A stretch of DNA of 15,280 nucleotides from contig DAOWEV010000074.1 of NCBI GenBank assembly GCA_030638325.1, positions 1-15,280 on the forward strand. Reading direction: 5' to 3'. This DNA is from Bacteroidales bacterium (lineage in GTDB: Bacteria > Bacteroidota > Bacteroidia > Bacteroidales > JAGOPY01). This document shows positions 7,019 to 13,651 of this stretch, one piece after another (within the stretch, counting starts at the first letter, position 1; the number at the start of each line of letters is the position of its first letter). The notes beneath the pieces are model-generated. The model ran no database searches. It was given only the letters and a program-made list of their open reading frames with translations, and was not told the origin of the DNA. The position numbers and the translations under genes were made by a program.

Positions 7019-7166
7019 ACCTTTTCCTTTTTACTTCCTTCAGGGCCTTATCGATGATCCATTCGATCTGACCATTCATGCTCCTGAATTCATCCGCGGC
7101 CCATTTCTCCAAGGCCTCCATCATCTCAGGGTTTAATCGCAATACAAAGGGTTTCTTCTTAGCCAT
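7017..7166 (-). CDS. Arc-family ribbon-helix-helix DNA-binding protein (49 aa)
   Basis: Small gene on the minus strand, ATG at 7166-7164 and TAA at 7019-7017, encoding 49 residues. It begins MAKKKPFVLRLNPEMMEAL: a short basic beta-strand (about 5-11, FVLRLN), then helix A (about 13-28, MMEALEKWAADEFRS) and helix B (about 31-45, NGQIEWIIDKALKEV). That is the complete Arc/MetJ ribbon-helix-helix fold, which binds operator DNA as a dimer through the strand; the motif NGQIEWII is close to the Arc-like family consensus. It follows the SPFH gene by 88 nt on the same strand, and the SPFH-then-Arc order is one I recognise from other genomes. It may regulate the operon; the palindrome at 8135-8151 is a candidate site. 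No toxin gene is adjacent. Confidence 0.85.
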   Translation of the reverse strand: MAKKKPFVLRLNPEMMEALEKWAADEFRSMNGQIEWIIDKALKEVKRKR

Positions 7167-7254
7167 ATAAGGTTGATTCTGGTATCCTGTAAATCAAAGA
7201 TGTGATCAAATTTCAAGGCACAAGCTTCAAATGCCAAACAACTCCCATTAAGTT

Positions 7255-8109
7255 TTACTGGTGCAGCGTTCCGGTATTCACCACCGGGGTTGCATCCTTA
7301 TCAGAACATAAAACAACCATCAGGTTACTGACCATGGAGGCTTTTTTATCTTCATCCATTTCAATTATATCATGTTTTGACAGCTCATCCAGGGCCATTT
7401 CAACCATGCTCACCGCCCCTTCAACAATCTTAAAACGGGCCGCAACAATCGCAGTAGCCTGTTGCCTTCTCAACATGGCCCCGGCAATTTCCGATGCATA
7501 AGCAAGGTAAGCTATCCGGGCCTCTATTACATGGATACCCGCAATTTCCAGACGTTCCCGAAGTTCCTCCTCCAGCACATGGTTTACTTCATCCTGACCC
7601 GACCTCAGTGTAATCTCAGCTCCCGCATCGTCAAAATTATCGTAAGCATAATGACCAGCCAGTTTTCTGACAGCCGCTTCGCTTTGAATATCCACGAAAT
7701 GCTCATAATTATCAACCTCAAAAGCGGCATTGTAAGTATTTTCAACTTTCCATACCAGCACGATCCCGATCATAATAGGATTTCCTACCTTGTCGTTTAC
7801 CTTGATCGGGTCGCTTTCAAGATTCCTGGCCCTTAGCGAAATTCTCTTCTTGGTAAAGAATGGGTTCACCCACCAGAAACCATTTTTTTTCACCGTGCCC
7901 TTGTAAGCGCCAAATAGCAGCAAAACCATAGACTCATTTGGGTTCACGATCATAAATCCTATGATACCAAATAACCCTAATATCAATATTGCAAGCATCC
8001 AGAACTGGCGTATGAAAATAATTGCAGGAACAGGGATAAGGATCATTAGTATGACTATCGACAGTGCCAGGTAACCATTTAGCGGTGAATAACTCTTTTC
8101 GTTTTTCAT
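7255..8109 (-). CDS. SPFH/band-7 (prohibitin-like) membrane protein
   Basis: 284-aa protein of the SPFH superfamily (stomatin, prohibitin, flotillin, HflK/C). Two adjacent hydrophobic segments at about 11-33 and 36-56 anchor it in the inner membrane (LALSIVILMILIPVPAIIFI, LAILILGLFGIIGFMIV). The SPFH core follows: NPNESMVLLLFGAYKGTVKKNGFWWVNPF, then the strand region SLRARNLESDPIKVNDKVGNPI, then the helical part with VDIQSEAAVRKLAGHYAYD, LEEELRERLEIAGIHVIEARI and AYASEIAGAMLRRQQATAIVAAR. These proteins form oligomeric membrane scaffolds and often modulate proteases or membrane microdomains. No NfeD-type partner is adjacent, which argues against the stomatin/NfeD class. It is first in an apparent two-gene unit with the Arc-like protein. 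Confidence 0.92.
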   Translation of the reverse strand: MKNEKSYSPLNGYLALSIVILMILIPVPAIIFIRQFWMLAILILGLFGIIGFMIVNPNESMVLLLFGAYKGTVKKNGFWWVNPFFTKKRISLRARNLESDPIKVNDKVGNPIMIGIVLVWKVENTYNAAFEVDNYEHFVDIQSEAAVRKLAGHYAYDNFDDAGAEITLRSGQDEVNHVLEEELRERLEIAGIHVIEARIAYLAYASEIAGAMLRRQQATAIVAARFKIVEGAVSMVEMALDELSKHDIIEMDEDKKASMVSNLMVVLCSDKDATPVVNTGTLHQ

Positions 8110-8134
8110 AGTTTAAATAATTTTAATTCATTTT

Positions 8135-8151
8135 AATATCATTTTGATATT
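8135..8151. promoter_or_regulatory. Palindrome at the SPFH-arc transcription start (operator candidate)
   Basis: AATATCA (8135-8141) and TGATATT (8145-8151) form a perfect 7-bp inverted repeat with a TTT centre. It lies just downstream of the predicted -10/-7 box, about at the expected start point. With no T-tract or GC content to make a terminator, a protein-binding site is the simplest reading. The ribbon-helix-helix protein encoded by the same operon is a natural candidate ligand; this is inference. Confidence 0.4.
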
Positions 8152-8152
8152 G

Positions 8153-8183
8153 CAATGATACAATTATTTAAGTTAAAAGTCAA
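8153..8183 (-). promoter_or_regulatory. Probable promoter of the SPFH-arc operon
   Basis: Read on the minus strand, TTGACT (8183-8178) is followed after 17 nt by TATCAT (8160-8155), a good sigma70-like pair. The same bases can be read as a Bacteroidota -33 TTG and a -7 box TATCATTG (8160-8153) with one mismatch to TAnnTTTG. Transcription would start near 8147, leaving a leader of about 38 nt before the ATG at 8109. Confidence 0.45.
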
Positions 8184-8238
8184 GGAAATTTCTACTTTTT
8201 TTCAATAAAGTTCATTTAGAAGCCTTATGAAAATCAAT

Positions 8239-8340
8239 GCATGGACATTGCATGGACGCATTTTGCATGGAACATGGATCCTGGAACATGGGCCACAAAT
8301 GCAAAACGTGTCCATGCTTCCATGCTCCATGTGTCCATGA
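8239..8340. repeat. CATGG-rich hairpin repeat, copy A
   Basis: A 102-nt element dense in CATGG on its left half and CCATG on its right half. GCATGGACGCATTTTGCAT in the left arm is nearly the reverse complement of ATGCAAAACGTGTCCATGC in the right arm, with a ~30-nt interior containing GGATCC. CCATG words at the right end are spaced 7-8 nt apart. From 8248 to 8340 it matches copy B (8366-8458) at 90 of 93 positions. Confidence 0.9.
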
Positions 8341-8352
8341 TCCCATTTCTTC

Positions 8353-8458
8353 GCATGGACGCAGTTTGCATGGACGCATTTTGCATGGAACATGGATCCT
8401 GGAACTTGGACCACAAATGCAAAATGTGTCCATGCTTCCATGCTCCATGTGTCCATGA
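8353..8458. repeat. CATGG-rich hairpin repeat, copy B
   Basis: A 106-nt direct copy of the preceding element after a 12-nt spacer. Its left arm (8368-8386) and right arm (8417-8435) pair over 19 bp with a single G·T wobble, a better stem than in copy A. It ends 42 nt before the probable -7 box of the yjjG-like gene. Short open frames run through both copies in several frames, but they are products of the repeat. No transposase or protein gene lies within the 8110-8535 gap. Confidence 0.9.
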
Positions 8459-8500
8459 ACAACCCTTGTTCATCCGGCAAGGAAGTCATGGAATAATGAG

Positions 8501-8508
8501 TATATTTG
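8501..8508 (+). promoter_or_regulatory. -7 box for the yjjG-like gene
   Basis: TATATTTG is a perfect TAnnTTTG match. No TTG lies at the expected upstream distance, so only the -7 element is supported. The implied start near 8515 gives a ~20-nt leader before ATG 8536 and helps reject the TTG codon inside the box as a translation start. Confidence 0.45.
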
Positions 8509-8535
8509 CATGAATCGCAAGAGGGCATCTTTGCA

Positions 8536-9243
8536 ATGGCTGATAATTCTTCAAAATACAAACATATCTTCATCGACCTTGATAAAACCATATGGGATTT
8601 TGAAAGCAATGCCCTGAAAACTTTTGAAGACATATTTAAAAAACATAATTTGGGGGCCAGGGGGGTAAATGACCTGAGAACGTTTCTAAAGGTTTATACC
8701 CGGCATAACAATTTGCTCTGGAGTCATTACAGGAAAAATGAGATCAAAAAGGAGGTCTTAAATTTCCGGAGGTTCGAATGGACGCTCAGGGATTTTAACA
8801 TCAACGACCCTATCCTGGCCACTCACGTCGCTGAAGATTATGTTAGCCTGAGTCCGCAAAAAACCATTCTATACCCCTATGTTATTGAGGGGCTGAATTA
8901 TCTCAAACAACATTATGACTTACATATGATCACCAACGGGTTTGAGGAAGTGCAGCAACAAAAGATCGATAACTGCGACCTTCGAAAATATTTCAAGACC
9001 ATCACAACATCAGAAGAAGCCGGTGTTAAAAAACCGGATCGCAGAATTTTCGATTATGCCCTCAAAAAGGCCAACGCATCCGCTTCAGTTAGCATTATGA
9101 TCGGAGATGACCTGGGTGTTGATATTGAAGGGGCCGGGAATGCCGGGATGGACCAGGTGTTTTTCAACCCGGAAGGTATTGCACATAATGGGAAATGCAC
9201 CTATGAGATAAAATCCTGGATGGAGATACCGCAAATTATCTGA
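8536..9243 (+). CDS. yjjG: YjjG-family pyrimidine nucleotidase (HAD hydrolase)
   Basis: 235-aa cytoplasmic HAD-superfamily phosphatase, most like the YjjG group of 5'-nucleotidases that hydrolyse dUMP, UMP, dTMP and non-canonical pyrimidine monophosphates (a house-cleaning role). All four HAD motifs are present: motif I DLDKTIWDFE, with the nucleophile and acid/base Asp (residues 14 and 16) and the WDFE that is typical of YjjG; motif II ITNG; motif III Lys in GVKKPDRRIF; and motif IV GDDLGVDIEGAGNAGM. A helical cap lies between motifs I and II. I place the start at ATG 8536 because the in-frame TTG at 8506 falls inside the -7 box. The last 8 nt overlap the end of pyrH on the opposite strand. 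A broader HAD phosphatase is the alternative assignment. Confidence 0.88.
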   Translation: MADNSSKYKHIFIDLDKTIWDFESNALKTFEDIFKKHNLGARGVNDLRTFLKVYTRHNNLLWSHYRKNEIKKEVLNFRRFEWTLRDFNINDPILATHVAEDYVSLSPQKTILYPYVIEGLNYLKQHYDLHMITNGFEEVQQQKIDNCDLRKYFKTITTSEEAGVKKPDRRIFDYALKKANASASVSIMIGDDLGVDIEGAGNAGMDQVFFNPEGIAHNGKCTYEIKSWMEIPQII

Positions 9244-9940
9244 TAATAGTCCCGATCTTATCTCCGGCTATCACTTTCTTCAGGTTTCCGGGTTTGTTCA
9301 TATCAAATACAAGTACCGGCATATTATTTTCCTTACATAGCGTAAAGGCAGTCATATCCATGATCTTTAACCCATTATCATAAGCCTCGTCGAAGGTGAT
9401 TTCATCAAACTTAACAGCCTGGGGGTTCTTTTCCGGGTCATCATTATAAACTCCATCGACACGTGTGCCTTTCAGTATGACATCGGCCCTGATCTCGATT
9501 GCCCTGAGTGCTGAGGCAGTGTCGGTAGTAAAAAACGGATTCCCTGTACCTCCACTCAATAATACGACATAAGCTTCATTCAGATAATGTACAGCTTTTT
9601 TTCCACTGATCTTTTCAGTGATGGGGTCAATGGCAAAACTCGATAAAAGTTTGGCCCTTGTTCCAAGCTTTTCCAGCGCCGCCTGCAGGGCCATGCTGTT
9701 AATAACGGTAGCAAGCATACCCATATAATCACCCTGAACCCGGTCCATACCTTCATCGGCACCCTGTAATCCCCTGTAAATATTACCTCCGCCAATCACT
9801 ATAGCTGTTTGCACCCCCTGACCGGCAATTTCGCTGATCTGTAAGGCATATTCATGCAGGCGGTCCGGATCAATACCGTACTGTTTCTCGCCCATCAGCG
9901 ATTCACCGCTAAGCTTCAGAAGAACTCTTTTAAATTTCAT
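9236..9940 (-). CDS. pyrH: UMP kinase
   Basis: 234-aa bacterial UMP kinase of the amino-acid-kinase fold, converting UMP and ATP to UDP and ADP in pyrimidine nucleotide synthesis. Visible family motifs are KLSGESLMG near the N-terminus, the phosphate-binding loop IVIGGGNIYRG, DYMGMLATVINS (UMP site), TGNPFFTTDTASALRAIEI and KGTRVDGVYNDDPEKNP (ATP site). The length fits the family (about 235-240 aa). It lies 21 nt downstream of secA on the same strand, so the two probably share a transcript. In many bacteria pyrH is followed by frr; here the next gene is instead the convergent yjjG-like nucleotidase, whose stop codon is overlapped by 8 nt. No terminator fits between them. Confidence 0.97.
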   Translation of the reverse strand: MKFKRVLLKLSGESLMGEKQYGIDPDRLHEYALQISEIAGQGVQTAIVIGGGNIYRGLQGADEGMDRVQGDYMGMLATVINSMALQAALEKLGTRAKLLSSFAIDPITEKISGKKAVHYLNEAYVVLLSGGTGNPFFTTDTASALRAIEIRADVILKGTRVDGVYNDDPEKNPQAVKFDEITFDEAYDNGLKIMDMTAFTLCKENNMPVLVFDMNKPGNLKKVIAGDKIGTIIR

Positions 9941-9961
9941 AGGATAAAGATATAAATTTGA

Positions 9962-12900
9962 TCAACTTACCAACTGACAATTTCCTCTCTTCAGGTCGTT
10001 TTCAATAAGCTTGTATTTTCTCACCAGGACAGATCCATCCGCAAACCGGACTTTGACTTTATCGTTTCTTCCAATTTTCCGTTGTTCTCTTATAATAGGT
10101 TGGGTTTTCCTGGGCCCTTGTGTATCACTATAGGCCTGCGATAACAGATCGGTTCTTTCCTCTTTCATCCTGGAACGGTCAAGGCCTCTGGGAATTCTTG
10201 CTTCCTTTACAGATGCTGCATCCTGAAGTGGCAATTTGCCTTTGATCAGGAATGAAATGATATCATTATTGATCTTTTCAACCAGTTGTTTAAACAAGTT
10301 AAAAGACTCAAACTTATAGATAAGCAAAGGGTCTTTTTGTTCATAGGTAGCATTTTGCACCGATTGTTTAAGATCATCCAGTTCTCGCAAATGTTCTTTC
10401 CAGGCCTCATCAATGAGGGATAGGGTAAGGCCTTTTTCAATTGAAAGATTGATCTCTTTCCCTCCATCCTCATATGCTTTTTTAAGATTGGTGATGACCT
10501 GCATGGTTTTTTTACCATCGGTGATGGGTATAGCAATATTCTCATATTGCGGTTGGTTCTCAAATACATCACGGATCACAGGTTGTGCCATTTCAGCGAT
10601 ACGTGCAGATTTCAGCTTATAGTTTTCGTATGCAATTTCAAACAAGCGATCTGCCATTTGTATGGCATTACCGGCAAAAAATTCTTTTTCATCGAAAGGG
10701 GATTCAACAGCCAGGGTTTTCAGGAGTTCCATTTTGAATCCCTCATAATTTCTTTGGTCCTGGTAATCAATGATGATCTTCTCACCCACGTCATACATCA
10801 TATTCGAGATATCCACAGCGAGGCGTTCCCCGTGCAAAGCATGGCGGCGTTTTTTGTAAATAACCTCCCGCTGGGAGTTCATCACATCATCATATTCCAA
10901 TAACTTTTTACGGGTCCCAAAATGATTTTCCTCTACTTTTCTCTGGGCCCTTTCTATTGATTTGGTGATCATTGCGTGTTGTATGACTTCTCCCTCTTTG
11001 ATGCCCAGCCGATCCATTATTTTAGCGATCCTTTCGGAGCCAAACATGCGCATCAGGTCGTCCTCCAGAGAAACGAAAAACTGTGAGCTTCCGGGGTCGC
11101 CCTGCCGGCCTGCCCTTCCTCTTAACTGGCGGTCGACCCGCCTGGATTCATGTCTTTCAGTGCCGATAATGGCAAGCCCTCCTGCTCCTATCACGCCATC
11201 TCCCAGCTTGATATCCGTTCCTCTACCTGCCATATTGGTGGCAATGGTCACCGTTCCGGCCTTACCGGCCTCAGCAACGATATCTGCTTCTTTTTGATGA
11301 AGCTTGGCATTCAATACATTATGGTTTACCTTAACCCTCGTAAGCATTCGGCTGAGCAACTCAGATGTCTCTACAGATGTTGTTCCAACCAACATAGGCC
11401 TGCCATTCTCTCTGAGATTTTTTATCTCATCGATCACTGCATTGAATTTTTCCCTTTTGGTCTTATATACCAGGTCTTGCATATCGGCCCTGACGATCGG
11501 CCTGTTGGTCGGGATCACGACCACATCAAGTTTATATATATCCCAGAGCTCGCCGGCTTCTGTTTCAGCAGTACCCGTCATACCCGCCAGTTTATTATAC
11601 ATGCGGAAGTAATTCTGCAAAGTGATGGTGGCATAAGTTTGTGTGGCTGCTTCAACTTTTACATTTTCCTTTGCTTCAATGGCCTGGTGAAGTCCGTCGG
11701 AATATCTTCTCCCTTCCATGATACGCCCTGTCTGTTCATCCACGATCTTGATCTTGTTTTCAATGATCACATATTCCACATTTATTTCAAAAAGAGCGTA
11801 AGCTTTAAGCAACTGATTGACAGTATGCACCCTGTCTGATTTTATGGAAAAGTCTTGCAGCAATTCATTTTTCTTTTCAAGCCTTTCCTTTTCTGATAAG
11901 CCTGACTTTTCAATTTCCGCGATCACCGATCCGATATCCGGAAGAAGATAAAAATCGGGGTCCTGGTATGATTCCGTCATCAGGTCAATCCCTTTCTCGG
12001 TAAGATCAATTGAATTATGCTTTTCATCGATCACAAAATACAACTCATCATCGATAATATGCATGTTCTTCGACTGCTCCTGCATATAAAAATTCTCTGT
12101 TTTCTGCATCAGGGCTCTCATACCCGGCTCACTCAGAAATTTGATGATTGGTTTGTTTTTGGGTAAACCCCGGAATGCCCTGAAAAGCAGTTCCCCACCC
12201 TTCTTTTCATCCTCAGTACCGGGGCTTCCGGTCAGTATCTTTTTCGCATCCGACAGGGTTTTTGTAACCAGGTTCCGCTGAGCGCTATAAAGTTTCTGTA
12301 TTATAGGCTTGAGCGGATCGAACTCCTGCTTGTCTCCCTGAGGCGTGGGGCCCGAAATGATCAGCGGGGTTCTGGCGTCATCAATTAGTACCGAGTCTAC
12401 TTCATCCACAATGGTATAATTATGTTCTCGTTGAACCAGTTCATCAGGATTTCCGGTCATATTGTCACGCAGATAGTCAAACCCGAATTCATTATTTGTA
12501 CCAAAAGTAATATCAGCAAGATAGGCATTTCTACGGGCATTTGAATTGGGGTCATGATTGTCGATACATTCAACCTTTAAGCCGAGGAACTCATAAAGAA
12601 CACCCATCCATTCAGCGTCACGCCTGGCAAGGTAATCATTAACGGTAACGATATGAACGCCTTTGCCAGGAAGAGCATTCAGGTAAACCGGCAAGGTAGC
12701 CACCAGGGTTTTTCCTTCACCCGTTCCCATCTCAGCGATTTTCCCCCGGTGTAAAACGACTCCACCGATCAACTGCACATCATAATGCACCATATCCCAG
12801 GTGATCATAGTCCCCCCTGCCATCCATTGATTTTTATACAGCGCTTTATCACCACTTATCTGAACATTACCCTTTATTGCTGCCAGTTCCCGGTCAAGGT

Positions 12901-13291
12901 CGGTGGCTGTAACTTCAATTACCTCATTCTCCTTGAATCTCCGGGCCGTTTCTTTCATCACGGCAAAAACTTCCGGCAGGATCTCATCGAGCGCATCCTG
13001 ACTTTTCTGGTAGCTTTCTTTCCCTAGCTTGTCTATTGATTCCCAAAGCTTCTCCCGCTTGTTCACATCCTCCTCAGCTTCTATTTCCTGCCTGATCTCT
13101 TTGATCTTATCCTCTTCAGGAGCAATGTATTCTGCAATCCTTTTCTTAAACTCCCCGGTTTTGCCCCTCAGCTCATCATTGCTCAGTGGCAAAATGGCCT
13201 TATAAGCTTCTTTAATTTGATTTAAAACAGGATTTACCTCCTTGAGATCGCGGGTGGACTTATCTCCGAATATTTTTTTTATCACTTTCAT
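9962..13291 (-). CDS. secA: Protein translocase ATPase SecA
   Basis: 1109-aa motor of the Sec pathway, driving preproteins through SecYEG with ATP. Landmarks in order: IFGDKSTRDLKEV at the N-terminus; Walker A GTGEGKT (about 188-194); Walker B DEVDSVLIDDARTPLIISGP (about 295); the preprotein cross-linking region; EQTGRIMEGRRYSDGLHQA; TNMAGRGTDIKLG (about 687); GRAGRQGDPGSSQFFVSLEDDLMRMFG (about 725); then the helical wing and scaffold. It is ~200 aa longer than E. coli SecA, from a helical charged insertion at about 55-100 and one at about 320-420, both typical of Bacteroidota. The tail retains KIGRND but not the usual zinc-binding CxCx8C(H/C); it ends with a basic stretch carrying one cysteine (KRGNCQLVS). 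The gene heads an apparent secA-pyrH unit. Confidence 0.97.
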   Translation of the reverse strand: MKVIKKIFGDKSTRDLKEVNPVLNQIKEAYKAILPLSNDELRGKTGEFKKRIAEYIAPEEDKIKEIRQEIEAEEDVNKREKLWESIDKLGKESYQKSQDALDEILPEVFAVMKETARRFKENEVIEVTATDLDRELAAIKGNVQISGDKALYKNQWMAGGTMITWDMVHYDVQLIGGVVLHRGKIAEMGTGEGKTLVATLPVYLNALPGKGVHIVTVNDYLARRDAEWMGVLYEFLGLKVECIDNHDPNSNARRNAYLADITFGTNNEFGFDYLRDNMTGNPDELVQREHNYTIVDEVDSVLIDDARTPLIISGPTPQGDKQEFDPLKPIIQKLYSAQRNLVTKTLSDAKKILTGSPGTEDEKKGGELLFRAFRGLPKNKPIIKFLSEPGMRALMQKTENFYMQEQSKNMHIIDDELYFVIDEKHNSIDLTEKGIDLMTESYQDPDFYLLPDIGSVIAEIEKSGLSEKERLEKKNELLQDFSIKSDRVHTVNQLLKAYALFEINVEYVIIENKIKIVDEQTGRIMEGRRYSDGLHQAIEAKENVKVEAATQTYATITLQNYFRMYNKLAGMTGTAETEAGELWDIYKLDVVVIPTNRPIVRADMQDLVYKTKREKFNAVIDEIKNLRENGRPMLVGTTSVETSELLSRMLTRVKVNHNVLNAKLHQKEADIVAEAGKAGTVTIATNMAGRGTDIKLGDGVIGAGGLAIIGTERHESRRVDRQLRGRAGRQGDPGSSQFFVSLEDDLMRMFGSERIAKIMDRLGIKEGEVIQHAMITKSIERAQRKVEENHFGTRKKLLEYDDVMNSQREVIYKKRRHALHGERLAVDISNMMYDVGEKIIIDYQDQRNYEGFKMELLKTLAVESPFDEKEFFAGNAIQMADRLFEIAYENYKLKSARIAEMAQPVIRDVFENQPQYENIAIPITDGKKTMQVITNLKKAYEDGGKEINLSIEKGLTLSLIDEAWKEHLRELDDLKQSVQNATYEQKDPLLIYKFESFNLFKQLVEKINNDIISFLIKGKLPLQDAASVKEARIPRGLDRSRMKEERTDLLSQAYSDTQGPRKTQPIIREQRKIGRNDKVKVRFADGSVLVRKYKLIENDLKRGNCQLVS

Positions 13292-13465
13292 AATCTCATA
13301 TCTTGCTAATTGCTTATTTGTTTACCTGCCTGCCGGTTTATGTGCCGTGTCATGCAGGCTGGTTTCACAAAAAGCCAAAACCTATGCTACAATAATTATT
13401 CCCTTAGGAACATTCCGGTGAAGATGACTTTTTGTCATCCCTATCGCGGCCTGACTAATTTTTTA

Positions 13466-13473
13466 CAAAAGTA
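13466..13473 (-). promoter_or_regulatory. Possible -7 box for secA
   Basis: On the minus strand the bases read TACTTTTG, a full TAnnTTTG match, about 175 nt before the secA ATG. A TTTG lies upstream but only 12 nt away, too close for a normal -33 element. The implied leader of ~165 nt contains a hairpin GATGAC-TTTTT-GTCATC (13423-13439) whose function is unknown. Confidence 0.3.
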
Positions 13474-13565
13474 CATGAAATTCACCAAAGAAGAGATTGA
13501 TGGACTTTCTCCATGTTAATAGGCACTTAGGGTGCAACTTTTACCAACATGTTGTCCATTTTTTT

Positions 13566-13623
13566 GTTGCAGGTTGCAAGTTACAGGTTGCAGGTTCTCA
13601 ACTTGCAACCTGTAACATGCAAC
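13566..13623. repeat. Heptad repeat folding into a 24-bp hairpin
   Basis: Starts with 7-nt units GTTGCAG, GTTGCAA, GTTACAG, GTTGCAG (13566-13593). The units then recur as reverse complements, so 13573-13596 pairs with 13600-13623 over 24 bp with one A·A mismatch and one G·T wobble around a CTC loop. It lies between the TlpA-like gene (ending 13652) and secA. There is no T-run next to the stem on the minus strand, so it is not a standard terminator for the TlpA-like gene. The rest of the 13292-13651 gap shows a CCACC-AAA-GGTGG hairpin (13637-13649) and no convincing small gene. Confidence 0.9.
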
Positions 13624-13636
13624 AGTCAATTAATTC

Positions 13637-13650
13637 CCACCAAAGGTGGT
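13637..13650. repeat. Small hairpin at the end of the TlpA-like gene
   Basis: CCACC-AAA-GGTGG (13637-13649) forms a 5-bp stem followed on the plus strand by TTTTA. It begins two bases beyond the stop codon of the minus-strand TlpA-like gene. On that strand the T-run precedes the stem instead of following it, so terminator function is doubtful. Its stem sequence resembles the CCACC/GGTGG hairpin at 3795-3813 in the RAYT region. Confidence 0.4.
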
Positions 13651-13651
13651 T

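Noticed and set aside
8506..8535. TTG start giving a 245-aa YjjG-like protein
   Set aside because: The TTG lies inside the TATATTTG -7 box and the added ten residues precede the normal family start; ATG 8536 is preferred.
8202..8633. Several overlapping open frames of 73-143 codons on both strands across the CATGG region, rich in Met, His and Cys
   Set aside because: They arise in multiple frames on both strands because the repeat has few stop codons; the translations just repeat the MHGH/HAKCVH pattern, and the longest runs antisense into the yjjG-like gene.
10246..11839. Open frames of 100-230 codons on both strands within secA
   Set aside because: They are alternative-frame readings of an intact, highly conserved secA gene and show no domain of their own.
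13423..13439. GATGAC-TTTTT-GTCATC hairpin as a SecM-like arrest leader for secA
   Set aside because: The stem is only 6 bp and no small upstream peptide with an arrest motif could be found on the secA strand.
13310..13519. 69-codon plus-strand open frame upstream of secA
   Set aside because: No recognisable domain, unusual composition (many Cys), and it lies in the secA leader on the opposite strand.
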